The position numbers and the translations under genes are program-made. The notes beneath the pieces are model-generated. The model made no database searches, was not told the origin of the DNA, and was given only the letters and a program-made list of their open reading frames with translations. Shown here piece by piece: positions 16,928 to 26,281 of a stretch of 64,000 bases of DNA. This stretch comes from Rhizobium sp. 2MFCol3.1 (GTDB lineage: Bacteria; Pseudomonadota; Alphaproteobacteria; Rhizobiales; Rhizobiaceae). Each line of letters starts with the position of its first letter. The first letter of the stretch is position 1. The stretch covers positions 1-64,000 of the forward strand of contig NZ_KB898373.1 in the NCBI RefSeq assembly GCF_000377565.1, in the 5' to 3' direction.

Positions 16928-17950
16928 TCAGTTCTTCGAGAAAATGTAGTCCGTTTCCTGGCGCAGGACTTCGCCGGGGCGCAGAACCGCGTTGGGGAAG
17001 CCCTCGTGGTTGATGGCGTCGGGCCAAATCTGCGTTTCCAGGCAGAAGCCGGCGAAGGGGCCGTATTTGCGGCCGCCGATACCAGGCACCGGTACATCGA
17101 GCTTGAAGGCGGCGTAGAACTGGACGCCGGGCTCGGTCGTTCGCACTTCCATCGAGACGCCGGAATAGAGGCTGCGCGCCAGCACCACGGAGCGCTTGGC
17201 GACACGTTCGGACGAGAGGCAGAAATTGTGGTCGTAGAGCGCCTGGGTGTCGCCTTCGAAGCGCTTCAGCGAGGCCATTTCGCGGAAGTCGAACACCGTG
17301 CCTTGCACTGGGCGGATCTCGCCGGTCGGGATCTGGCGCTCGTCGGTCGGAAGATAGCTGTCGGCCGCGATCATGATGTCGTGGCCAAGCGTGTCATCGC
17401 GGCCGTCGAGATTGAAATAGGCGTGCTGGCAGACATTGGCGATGGTCGGCTGGTCGCTGGTCGTCTCGTAGACGACCGAGAGTTCGCCGTCGCCATGCAC
17501 GCGGTAGGTGACGAGGATGGTGCAATTGCCGGGATAGCCGCCGCGGCCATCGGCATCGACGATCTTCAGGACGACGCGGTCGCTGTCATGCTCGACGATC
17601 GTCCAGTTGCGCAGCGCGATGTTCTCGAAGCCGCCATGCAGGTGGCTGACGCCGTTTTCGTTGAGGTCGAGCTGATAATTCTTGCCATCGATCGTGAACT
17701 TGCCGCCGCCGATGCGGTTGGCGTTGCGGCCGGGCGTCGCGCCGAAATAGGCGGAATGGGCGGGATAGCTGTCGAAATCATCGAAGCCGAGGGTGAGCGG
17801 CGCGTCATGGCCTTCGAGCCTGAGATCCTGGATGACGGCGCCCCAGGTGATCACCTTGGCAGTCAGGCCGCCGCCCGAGATCTCGACGCGATGGACGGTT
17901 TCGCCCGTCTTCGTCGTTCCAAAAACGTCCCGCTTCAATCCATCCGCCAT
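16928..17950 (-). CDS. galM: Aldose 1-epimerase
   Basis: 340 residues, the standard mutarotase length. It interconverts alpha and beta anomers of galactose and glucose. Family features: TWGAVIQDLRL near the N terminus, the substrate loop with NRIGGGKF, the catalytic His in NVCQHAYFNLDG and an upstream His in SHLHGG, and the general-base Glu in FCLETQIWPDA. GGGGAGGAAA stands just before the ATG at 17950, which rules out an in-frame start 30 codons upstream. Its place next to amino-sugar genes suggests general sugar use. Confidence 0.95.
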   Translation of the reverse strand: MADGLKRDVFGTTKTGETVHRVEISGGGLTAKVITWGAVIQDLRLEGHDAPLTLGFDDFDSYPAHSAYFGATPGRNANRIGGGKFTIDGKNYQLDLNENGVSHLHGGFENIALRNWTIVEHDSDRVVLKIVDADGRGGYPGNCTILVTYRVHGDGELSVVYETTSDQPTIANVCQHAYFNLDGRDDTLGHDIMIAADSYLPTDERQIPTGEIRPVQGTVFDFREMASLKRFEGDTQALYDHNFCLSSERVAKRSVVLARSLYSGVSMEVRTTEPGVQFYAAFKLDVPVPGIGGRKYGPFAGFCLETQIWPDAINHEGFPNAVLRPGEVLRQETDYIFSKN

Positions 17951-18032
17951 CCTGTTTCCTCCCCGGTTCGCGTCCGCAATTTCGGGCCAGAACCTGCTCT
18001 CAATTGAATGAAATCGCAACCGCCGCGATATA

Positions 18033-18067
18033 AAAAACAAACGCCGCCGGTCAGGTCCGGCGGCGTA
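18033..18067 (-). terminator. Rho-independent terminator after metA
   Basis: ACGCCGCCGG and CCGGCGGCGT form a 10-bp perfect stem with a 6-base loop; on the minus strand TTGTTTTTT follows. It stands 21 bases after the metA stop. Confidence 0.85.
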
Positions 18068-18087
18068 TCAAGCAAAGCGAAAAGGTC

Positions 18088-19011
18088 TCAGCCGTCCTCG
18101 CCAATATCTTCCAGATTGTAAGGCGTCGTCTGGTAGATTTCGTTGATCCAGTTACCGAACAGCAGATGCGCATGGCTGCGCCAGCGGTTCTGCGGCGGAA
18201 TCGACGGGTCGTTGTGCGGGAAATAGTTGTGCGGCATCTTGATCGGAACGCCGGCATTCACGTCGCGGAAATACTCGTCGCCGAGCGATGTCGAATCATA
18301 TTCGACGTGGTTGAAGATATAGAGCCGGTTGCCCTTCTTCTCGTGCACGAGGCACACGCCCATCTCGCTCGATTCCATCAGGATTTCCAGCGTGTCGGAT
18401 TTTTCGATATCGGCGCGGCGCACTTCCGTCCAGCGCGAGACCGGAACCTCGAAATTGTCGGAGAAACCGTTGAGATAGACGGAAGACGGCTTGAGGTTCT
18501 TGTGGCGATAGACGCCAAAGGCCTTTTCCGTCAGCGCGTGCTTGGGAATATCGTGGAAATGGTAGATCGCGGCCATTGCGCCCCAGCAAACATTCATCGC
18601 GGAGTGCACGTTGGTGCGCGTCCAGTCGAAAATCTGCTGCATTTCATCCCAATAAGTAACGTCTTCGTATGGAAGCGTTTCGATCGGCGCGCCTGTGATG
18701 ATGAAGCCGTCGAACTTCCGGTGTTTGATCTCCTCCCAGGTCTGGTAGAAAGAGAAGAGATGATCTTCCGAGGTGTTCTTCGCCTTGTGGTTCCCGACGC
18801 GAACAAGCGACAGCTCGACCTGCAGCGGCGAGGCGCCGATCAGGCGCGCCATCTGGATCTCGGTCTTGATCTTGTTCGGCATGAGGTTCAGAAGCCCGAT
18901 CTGCAGGGGGCGAATGTCCTGACGGATCGCGGCCGTCTCGGTCATTACGCGCACACCTTCCTGAACCAGGGTTTCAAAGGCGGGCAGGGTATCGGGGATC
19001 TTGATCGGCAT
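18088..19011 (-). CDS. metA: Homoserine O-acetyltransferase (MetA family)
   Basis: 307 residues. It acylates homoserine as the first committed step to methionine. The catalytic Cys is in NVCWGAMAAIYHF, and the His and Glu are in FNHVEYDS. In the GAPIETLPYE loop the position known to set acyl-donor choice is Glu (Gly in E. coli, which uses succinyl-CoA; Glu in Bacillus cereus, which uses acetyl-CoA), so I call it an acetyltransferase. ATG 19011 (MPIKIPDTL) matches the family start; a GTG three codons upstream is also in frame. A SAM-II riboswitch precedes it. Confidence 0.95.
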   Translation of the reverse strand: MPIKIPDTLPAFETLVQEGVRVMTETAAIRQDIRPLQIGLLNLMPNKIKTEIQMARLIGASPLQVELSLVRVGNHKAKNTSEDHLFSFYQTWEEIKHRKFDGFIITGAPIETLPYEDVTYWDEMQQIFDWTRTNVHSAMNVCWGAMAAIYHFHDIPKHALTEKAFGVYRHKNLKPSSVYLNGFSDNFEVPVSRWTEVRRADIEKSDTLEILMESSEMGVCLVHEKKGNRLYIFNHVEYDSTSLGDEYFRDVNAGVPIKMPHNYFPHNDPSIPPQNRWRSHAHLLFGNWINEIYQTTPYNLEDIGEDG

Positions 19012-19061
19012 AGCGGTCACTCGATGAGAAAACGAAAATATCGCTATCGGTCCGCACGCGG

Positions 19062-19116
19062 CCCTTTAGCAACTTCTTTAACGTGGCTGCAAGCCGGCCG
19101 GCCAAATCACCACGGA
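19062..19116 (-). promoter_or_regulatory. SAM-II riboswitch upstream of metA
   Basis: On the minus strand the conserved SAM-II core is read in order: CGTGGTGATTTGG, a GC-rich loop with CCGGCCGG, CTTGCAGCCACG closing the P1 stem against CGTGG, then TTAAAGAAGTTGCTAAA, whose GCTAAA-side pairs back to form the pseudoknot. It ends about 50 bases before the metA start, the usual position in Alphaproteobacteria, where S-adenosylmethionine binding blocks expression. Confidence 0.93.
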
Positions 19117-19271
19117 GCGCTCTAAATAGACCCAGTCAGGCCGCGAATCAATGACCGATACGTGGCGTCGCTTATTTGCCGAGGTAACTCGCGCATTACC
19201 TGATGCTAGAAACTGTTGCTGGACAGGCTGACTCACGGTGCTATTCAGGGGCTACATACGCGTAAGGAAGC

Positions 19272-21104
19272 ATGATGGCAGAGGACGTCAAAAGCAGACC
19301 GAGCATCCAGGGGCAGGACCGGGTAGGATATGATCTCAGCCTGATCTTCCGCCTCAAGGTGATGTTTTCGGCATTCTGGCACTCCAGGGTGCGCGCGCCG
19401 GTGCTCATTCTCTCGACGGCGCTGATCGGGATCATTCTGGCGACAGCCTATGCCACCGTCATCCTCAACCAGTGGAACGCGCCATTCTATGACGCCATCT
19501 CGCGCCGCGACCTGCCGGGGTTCTTCCACCAGCTGAAGATCTTCGCGCTGATCGCCGGCATGTTGCTTTTGCTCAACGTGGTGCAGGCCTGGCTGAACCA
19601 GATGACGGCGCTTTACATGCGCGAGGGGCTGACGCGCGATCTCGTCGACCAGTGGCTGCAGCGCAAGCGGGCGCTCAGGCTCGCCTCCAGCGGGCTGATC
19701 GGCGTCAATCCGGACCAGCGCCTGCATGAGGATGCGCGCAATCTGGCGGAAAGCACCACCGGGCTCGTCATCGGTCTGGTGCAATCGACGATCCTGTTGG
19801 TGAGCTTCATCGGCGTTCTCTGGGAACTGTCGAGCGGGTTCGTCTTCCGTTTCGGCGAATACGCCTTTTCCATTCCGGGCTATATGGTCTGGGCGGCGAT
19901 CTTCTATGCCGCGTCCGCCTCGGTGCTCAGCCAGCTCGTCGGGCGCAAGCTCGTCAAGCTCAATGCCGACCGTTTCTCCAAGGAAGCCGAGCTGCGTTTC
20001 GCGCTGATGCATGCCAACGAGAACATTCCGGCGATCACGGCTGCGCGTGGCGAGGAGAACGAGCGGGGGCGGATCAACACCGATATCAGCGCCGTTCTCG
20101 CCGTCATCAAGAAGCTGGCTATGGCCAACGTCAACCTGACCTGGGTGTCGGCTGGTTACGGCTGGCTCGTCGTCGTCATTCCGATCATCGTGGCCGCACC
20201 CGCCTATTTCTCCGGTGGCCTCACCTTCGGTCAGCTGATGATGTCGGTCGGCGCCTTCAACCAGGTCAATACGGCGCTGCGCTGGTACGTGTCGAACTTC
20301 GGCCCGATCGCCGAATGGCGCGCGACATTGATGCGCGTCACCGATTTCCGCCAGGCTCTCACCACTATGGGCGACGATGTCGATCTCAAGGAAACGATCG
20401 CCTACGAGCGCAGCGCGCCGGGCACGTTGACGCTCGAGGACGTGACCATCGCCACCAAGATGGACGAGGAGATCGACCAGTGCGGCGGCTTCCGGCTGCA
20501 TGAGGGCAGCGTCACCATCAAGGCCGGCGAGAAGGTAATGATCAACGGCGATCACAACGTCAATCGCAAGCTGCTGTTCCTGGCGATGTCGGAGCTGTGG
20601 CCCTGCGGCAGCGGCAAGATCGGCCTGCCGCCCACCGACGACATGCTGTTCGTGCCGCAATCGGCCTATATTCCCGGCGGTACCTTGCGCGAAGCGCTGG
20701 CGTTTCCTGCGGCCGCCGACACCTACAAGAACGACGATGTGGTGGCGGCGCTCGAAAAGGCGGGGCTGCACAATCTCGTTGCCCGTCTGGATACGCGCGC
20801 ACGCTGGGACAAGCTGCTCGATGCCGACGAACAGCGGGCTATCGGCTTCGCGCGCCTCTTGCTGGTGCGGCCGCAATGGATGGTCTTCGACGAAGTGCTC
20901 GAGGGCATGGAGCCCGAATGGCAGTCGACGATGATGAAGGTGCTTGAGGCGATGCCGGATGCGACGATGATCTATATCGGCCGCTCCGACGCCTATATCG
21001 AGGCCTTCCATCCGCGCGTGCTGCATCTCGAAGCGCTTGCCGCCAAGCCCGATGAGAGCAAGATCGCCGATAAGGCGCCGAACACGCCGGCGCCTGCGCT
21101 CTGA
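19272..21104 (+). CDS. SbmA/BacA-like ABC transporter with degenerate ATPase domain
   Basis: 610 residues. The N-terminal half (about 1-340) is an SbmA/BacA-type six-helix membrane domain, recognisable from LNQWNAPFYDAISRRD and the LTRDLVDQWLQR segment. The C-terminal half aligns in order with a YddA-like nucleotide-binding domain, but the Walker A position (about residues 426-435) reads GDHNVNRKLL in place of GxxGxGKST, and the signature region reads LDADEQRAIGFARLLL in place of LSxGEQQR. The Walker B acidic pair survives in WMVFDEVLEG. Such proteins usually move peptides or very long chain fatty acids; here ATP hydrolysis by this domain is doubtful. The start could be the next Met (19275). 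Confidence 0.88.
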   Translation: MMAEDVKSRPSIQGQDRVGYDLSLIFRLKVMFSAFWHSRVRAPVLILSTALIGIILATAYATVILNQWNAPFYDAISRRDLPGFFHQLKIFALIAGMLLLLNVVQAWLNQMTALYMREGLTRDLVDQWLQRKRALRLASSGLIGVNPDQRLHEDARNLAESTTGLVIGLVQSTILLVSFIGVLWELSSGFVFRFGEYAFSIPGYMVWAAIFYAASASVLSQLVGRKLVKLNADRFSKEAELRFALMHANENIPAITAARGEENERGRINTDISAVLAVIKKLAMANVNLTWVSAGYGWLVVVIPIIVAAPAYFSGGLTFGQLMMSVGAFNQVNTALRWYVSNFGPIAEWRATLMRVTDFRQALTTMGDDVDLKETIAYERSAPGTLTLEDVTIATKMDEEIDQCGGFRLHEGSVTIKAGEKVMINGDHNVNRKLLFLAMSELWPCGSGKIGLPPTDDMLFVPQSAYIPGGTLREALAFPAAADTYKNDDVVAALEKAGLHNLVARLDTRARWDKLLDADEQRAIGFARLLLVRPQWMVFDEVLEGMEPEWQSTMMKVLEAMPDATMIYIGRSDAYIEAFHPRVLHLEALAAKPDESKIADKAPNTPAPAL

Positions 21105-21119
21105 TCGCTTCGATCGGGA

Positions 21120-21743
21120 TCACATCGGCGGAACGACGCCGTTGGTGCCGACCGTGACCTGTGCCGCGGAGACCGTTCCGTCGGCTGCCTTTTGGCCCAT
21201 GACGATGACATGCGCGCCTGGCGTCAGGTCGGACTTCTGCGCGGCGGTGAAGGTCACAATCGGCGTATCGTTCGATATCGAGATGGTCTTTTCCTTGCCC
21301 TGATAGGTCAGCGTCACGGTGTGGCCATCGACGGATTTGACCGCCTTGGCGACGGTCGCGTTGGTCATGCTGCTGTTGGGCTTCAGATCCCAGGGGCGGC
21401 TGCCTTCGCCGGTGCCCTTCATGGCTGCCGGAAAGATCAGCACCTCAAGCGCGCCATCGCCGCCATCCTGCTTGGGCAGCGAGGCGATGCCGACGAAATC
21501 GCCGGGCTTGATGTCCTCGACCGACGCCTTCTTGATGCCACCAACCTTCCATTCAGGCTTCAGCGTAATGGTCTGGTCGGCGCCCTCGCGGGTCTTGACG
21601 ACAAGCGTGTCGCCGGTGAGGCTAGCGATATCGCCACGGACGCGCACGCGCTGCGCATCAGCCGCCAATGTGATCTGCGACGTGCTCAGAAGAATGCCAA
21701 CGGCAAGCGCCGCGACATGGCTGGTAATCAGATAGCGAGACAT
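21120..21743 (-). CDS. Hypothetical periplasmic protein (DUF5666-like repeats)
   Basis: 207 residues. The ATG at 21743 follows AGAGGAGAAAA and yields a signal peptide (MSRYLITSHVAALAVGIL, cleavage near LAADAQ), which decides against an upstream in-frame ATG. The mature part is made of short beta-rich repeats: VRVRGDIASLTGDTLVVKTREG and VKSVDGHTVTLTYQGKE each pair a G/D-turn with two strands and end near PGDFVGIAS or PGAHVIVMG. This is the pattern of DUF5666-type OB-like domains of unknown function. It converges with the SbmA-like gene and is not obviously linked to it. Confidence 0.75.
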   Translation of the reverse strand: MSRYLITSHVAALAVGILLSTSQITLAADAQRVRVRGDIASLTGDTLVVKTREGADQTITLKPEWKVGGIKKASVEDIKPGDFVGIASLPKQDGGDGALEVLIFPAAMKGTGEGSRPWDLKPNSSMTNATVAKAVKSVDGHTVTLTYQGKEKTISISNDTPIVTFTAAQKSDLTPGAHVIVMGQKAADGTVSAAQVTVGTNGVVPPM

Positions 21744-21890
21744 GGGTTTTCTCCTCTTGGCTCCGGGGGCGGGAGCCTTCGGGAGCTTAGACACGAGGTC
21801 TTAGCGCTGGCCAATCAATGAAATGTGAGGGTTTCCGGCTCCGAGACGGGAACTATCTGGCAGGGTATGCCAATGGGTGGGAGAGCTTGA

Positions 21891-22286
21891 ATGCCGGAGA
21901 CGAGACTTGCGGCTGTATATCGCGCCTATATCGGCTGCCTGAATTCCCAGGATTGGGAAAACCTCGGCACCTATGTCGGGCAGGATGTGAGCTATAACGG
22001 CCAGGTTGTTGGGCTGGATGGCTATCGGCAGGCGCGTGAGGCCGAGTTTCGCGCGATCCCCGACCTCCATTTCGACGTCCAGATTCTGATCGCCGATGAC
22101 ACCACAGTCGCCAGCCGGCTGAATTTCAACATCAGCCCGCAAGGCACATTTCTCGGCGTGCCCGTTAACGGCAGGCGGATTTCATTTTCCGAGAACGTGT
22201 TTTACGAGTTTGCCGACGGCAAGATCGCCAACGTTTGGTCGATCGTCGACAAGGCGGCGATCGAGGCTCAGCTTTCAGCGGCATAG
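21891..22286 (+). CDS. SnoaL-like ester cyclase family protein
   Basis: 131 residues with the cone-shaped SnoaL/NTF2-like fold, recognisable from YIGCLNSQDWENLGTYV, the AIPDLHFDVQILIADD core strand and GTFLGVPVNGRRISFSENVFYEFADGKI. Members include polyketide cyclases and many proteins of unknown role in general metabolism. There is no polyketide gene here, so a specific reaction is not proposed. It ends 7 bases from the convergent uup stop. Confidence 0.82.
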   Translation: MPETRLAAVYRAYIGCLNSQDWENLGTYVGQDVSYNGQVVGLDGYRQAREAEFRAIPDLHFDVQILIADDTTVASRLNFNISPQGTFLGVPVNGRRISFSENVFYEFADGKIANVWSIVDKAAIEAQLSAA

Positions 22287-22293
22287 AGGGCGA

Positions 22294-24117
<1,824 letters not shown>

Positions 24118-24120
24118 AAA

Positions 24121-24777
24121 TCAGACTCCGGAAAGATCGTAAGGGCGGGCGAGCACGATGGCGCGGCCGCTTTCAAGCGAGAAGCGCACGGGGCCTTCCG
24201 CGACATTGGAAATGGTGCGTGACGAGCCGAAGGGCAAATGGAAATCGCTGAGCGGATAGCGGGCGTTTTCGATGAAGAGGCCGTTGAGCTCGCTGAAGGC
24301 GGGCACGGAAAACAGGCTGTTCTTCGGCAGATCGAGCGTGATGCTGCCCGCGATCAGCGGCACGGCTTCCTCCGTGCCCGAGGTGAGGAGCACGTCGAGG
24401 CCGGTCTCGGCGAGGCTGACGGCGTAGAGCAGGTGCTGCAGCGCGTGGTCGGAGCGGTCGCCTGAAAGGGCGCCCACAAGGATCAGCCGCTTTGCACCGC
24501 GGGCAATCGCTTCCGATACGGCGATCTCGCCATCGGTGGCGGCCTTGGCGGCGGGGTAGGGCTTTCTCGGGATATCTGAGAAAGCGGCCGTCAAATCATC
24601 CGGCGTGGAATCGAAATCGCCAACCCAGAGCTCCGGCCTGACGTCGAGCGCCAGCGCGTGCCGCATGCCGCCATCGGCCGCGATGAAACGGCTGCCGGAG
24701 ACGGCGGCGCGAAGGCGCTCCGTCATGTGCAGCTCGCCGCCGAGCAGGATGGTGAAGGTGGATTGGCTCATGGGCAT
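24121..24777 (-). CDS. thiN: Thiamine diphosphokinase
   Basis: 218 residues. It transfers diphosphate from ATP to thiamine, making the cofactor TPP. Family motifs: ILLGGEL at the N terminus, FIAADGGMRHAL, the metal-binding WVGDFDST, and the ILVGALSGDRSDHAL nucleotide loop, then a C-terminal beta-rich thiamine-binding domain (SITLDLPKNSLFSVPAF). Start may be MSQSTF at 24771. It lies only 3 bases before uup. The window also contains a TPP-controlled thiamine importer (thiBPQ), which would supply this kinase with substrate. Confidence 0.93.
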   Translation of the reverse strand: MPMSQSTFTILLGGELHMTERLRAAVSGSRFIAADGGMRHALALDVRPELWVGDFDSTPDDLTAAFSDIPRKPYPAAKAATDGEIAVSEAIARGAKRLILVGALSGDRSDHALQHLLYAVSLAETGLDVLLTSGTEEAVPLIAGSITLDLPKNSLFSVPAFSELNGLFIENARYPLSDFHLPFGSSRTISNVAEGPVRFSLESGRAIVLARPYDLSGV

Positions 24778-24806
24778 TGCCCATAGCGCAAAGCGGGGGA
24801 AAAGGG

Positions 24807-24837
24807 AAAGGGCGCGGACATGGTTTGTCCGCGCCCT
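24807..24837 (-). terminator. Hairpin terminator after the OmpW gene
   Basis: AGGGCGCGGACA and TGTCCGCGCCCT form a 12-bp stem with a 5-base loop; on the minus strand TTCCCTTTTCC follows. It lies between the OmpW-family gene and thiN, so thiN needs its own promoter. Confidence 0.75.
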
Positions 24838-24863
24838 CTGGCGTTTCTGCGTGAAAGACTGGT

Positions 24864-25544
24864 TTAGAAACGGTAGGTGACGCCGGCGCCGATCAGCCAG
24901 GGATCGAGCTTGGCCTTGCCGGTCATGTCGGTGCCGCCGACGTTCACGTTGAAATCGGGACGCAGGAAGATCTTCTTGACGTCAACGTTGAGGCCCCAGT
25001 GCTCGTCGAACATGTAGTCGAAGCCGGCCTGGAGCGCGACGCCGAAGGTGTTGTCGATGTCGAGGCTCTGGGCACTCTTGCCCTTCTCGTTGTAGAAGAT
25101 GGTGTAGTTCAGGCCGGCGCCGACATAGGGCTTGAAGTTGCCGAAGTCGGTGAAGTGGTACTGCAGCGTCACCGTCGGCGGCAGCAGCCAGGTCTTGCCA
25201 ACCTTGCCGAGCCCGTCGATCGTGCCTTCGCCGGTGACGTTGGCGAATGTCGTGCCGAGAATGAGTTCGGCGGCGATGTTGTCGGTGAAGAAGTAGGTGA
25301 CGTCGAATTCAGGAACGACGGTGTCCGAATAGGAGAGATCCGATCCTGCGACGCCGCCAACGTAGCCGGAATCCTGGGTGATGACGCCAAGCGCGCGCAG
25401 GCGGATCATCCAGGGGCTCTGGCTTTGTGTCGCTTCCTGTGCCGCGGTCGGCTGGGTCAGGTCGGCGGACATAACAGGATGGGCGGCGGCAACCAGAACG
25501 ACGGCAGCGAACATGCCCTTTAGTTTTGCCAGGCGGCGTTTCAT
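24864..25544 (-). CDS. OmpW-family outer membrane beta-barrel protein
   Basis: 226 residues. TCAGGAGAGAATCG precedes the ATG, and a signal peptide ends near HPVMSADLTQ, which decides the start against an upstream Met. Features of the eight-stranded OmpW barrel: WMIRLRALGVI near the N terminus, PEFDVTYFFTDNIAAEL, the family motif LPPTVTLQYHF, and FKPYVGAGLNYT, ending with the aromatic outer-membrane signature (GAGVTYRF). OmpW proteins form narrow channels for small hydrophobic or stress-related compounds. Confidence 0.93.
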   Translation of the reverse strand: MKRRLAKLKGMFAAVVLVAAAHPVMSADLTQPTAAQEATQSQSPWMIRLRALGVITQDSGYVGGVAGSDLSYSDTVVPEFDVTYFFTDNIAAELILGTTFANVTGEGTIDGLGKVGKTWLLPPTVTLQYHFTDFGNFKPYVGAGLNYTIFYNEKGKSAQSLDIDNTFGVALQAGFDYMFDEHWGLNVDVKKIFLRPDFNVNVGGTDMTGKAKLDPWLIGAGVTYRF

Positions 25545-25627
25545 TCGATTCTCTCCTGAGTTTATGGTCAGGGGGAGTTCTATGAAACGCGGCAAGGTAA
25601 CTGTTTGATTCAGATCAATCTCTCGAT

Positions 25628-26164
25628 CTATTTTCCGGCTTTTGGTGTCGCAGGCAAATGTTTGTCCGGCATGGCGAAAACGCGCTCGAAGCCGGTCATG
25701 TACCGATCAAACAGCTCGGCGAAGTTTTTGGCATCCTCGGACGACCAGTCGGAGACGACATCCTTGATGATCGCGAGCTTCTGAGATTTCAGTTCCGTGA
25801 GCAGGCTCCAGCCGGATGGCGTGATCACCACCAGGATCCGCCGGGCGTCCTGCTGCGATGCTGCGCGTTCGAGCACACCGCGGCCCACCATATCGGCGAC
25901 AATGCGGCTTGCGCGGGACGGATCGATGCGCATGGCCTCGGCAATCGTCCCCACGGTCACCTCGCCATTCCTGCGGGCGAGCTTGACGGCTTCGAGAACA
26001 TCCAGATGCGAAAGCTCCAGATCCGGAGCCACCTTTTCGATGGCCAGGCGAGCAATGAGCCGTCGCCCCGTGATCATGCGCATACGGCTCATGCTTTGGC
26101 CGATATGGGCGATATCGTCTTCGGTCGGCGTGGTGTCGGGGTCGATTTGCAAACTATCTGTCAT
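25628..26164 (-). CDS. MarR-family transcriptional regulator
   Basis: 178 residues. A winged helix domain at about 45-130 contains LSHLDVLEAVKLA, then VGTIAEAMRIDPSRASRIVADMV as the recognition helix region and the wing with ASQQDARRILVVITPSG, which carries the MarR D-x-R signature. It is divergent from the DHA2 drug exporter with 117 bases between starts and a palindrome in the gap, the classic layout of a MarR repressor and its efflux target. The start MTDSLQ at 26164 is chosen because the upstream extension is not family-like. Confidence 0.92.
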   Translation of the reverse strand: MTDSLQIDPDTTPTEDDIAHIGQSMSRMRMITGRRLIARLAIEKVAPDLELSHLDVLEAVKLARRNGEVTVGTIAEAMRIDPSRASRIVADMVGRGVLERAASQQDARRILVVITPSGWSLLTELKSQKLAIIKDVVSDWSSEDAKNFAELFDRYMTGFERVFAMPDKHLPATPKAGK

Positions 26165-26209
26165 GGGGTGGAGGATAACAGAAGCGATCGGGGAGGAAAA
26201 TATGCTGAT

Positions 26210-26223
26210 GTCATTTATATGAC
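26210..26223. promoter_or_regulatory. Putative MarR operator
   Basis: GTCATTTATATGAC has 5-bp arms (GTCAT/ATGAC) around TTAT. It directly precedes the -35 box of the exporter promoter and is followed by a related half-site GACATTTATATGC. A regulator bound here would block both divergent genes. Confidence 0.55.
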
Positions 26224-26224
26224 G

Positions 26225-26253
26225 TTGACATTTATATGCTGATAGCACATAAA
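26225..26253 (+). promoter_or_regulatory. Putative sigma-70 promoter of the DHA2 exporter
   Basis: TTGACA (26225-26230), a 17-base spacer and CATAAA (26248-26253) match the housekeeping consensus at 6 of 6 and 4 of 6 bases. It stands 29 bases before the ATG of the exporter. Confidence 0.55.
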
Positions 26254-26281
26254 TTGCGCCGCAACCAGAAAGATCGCCCCC

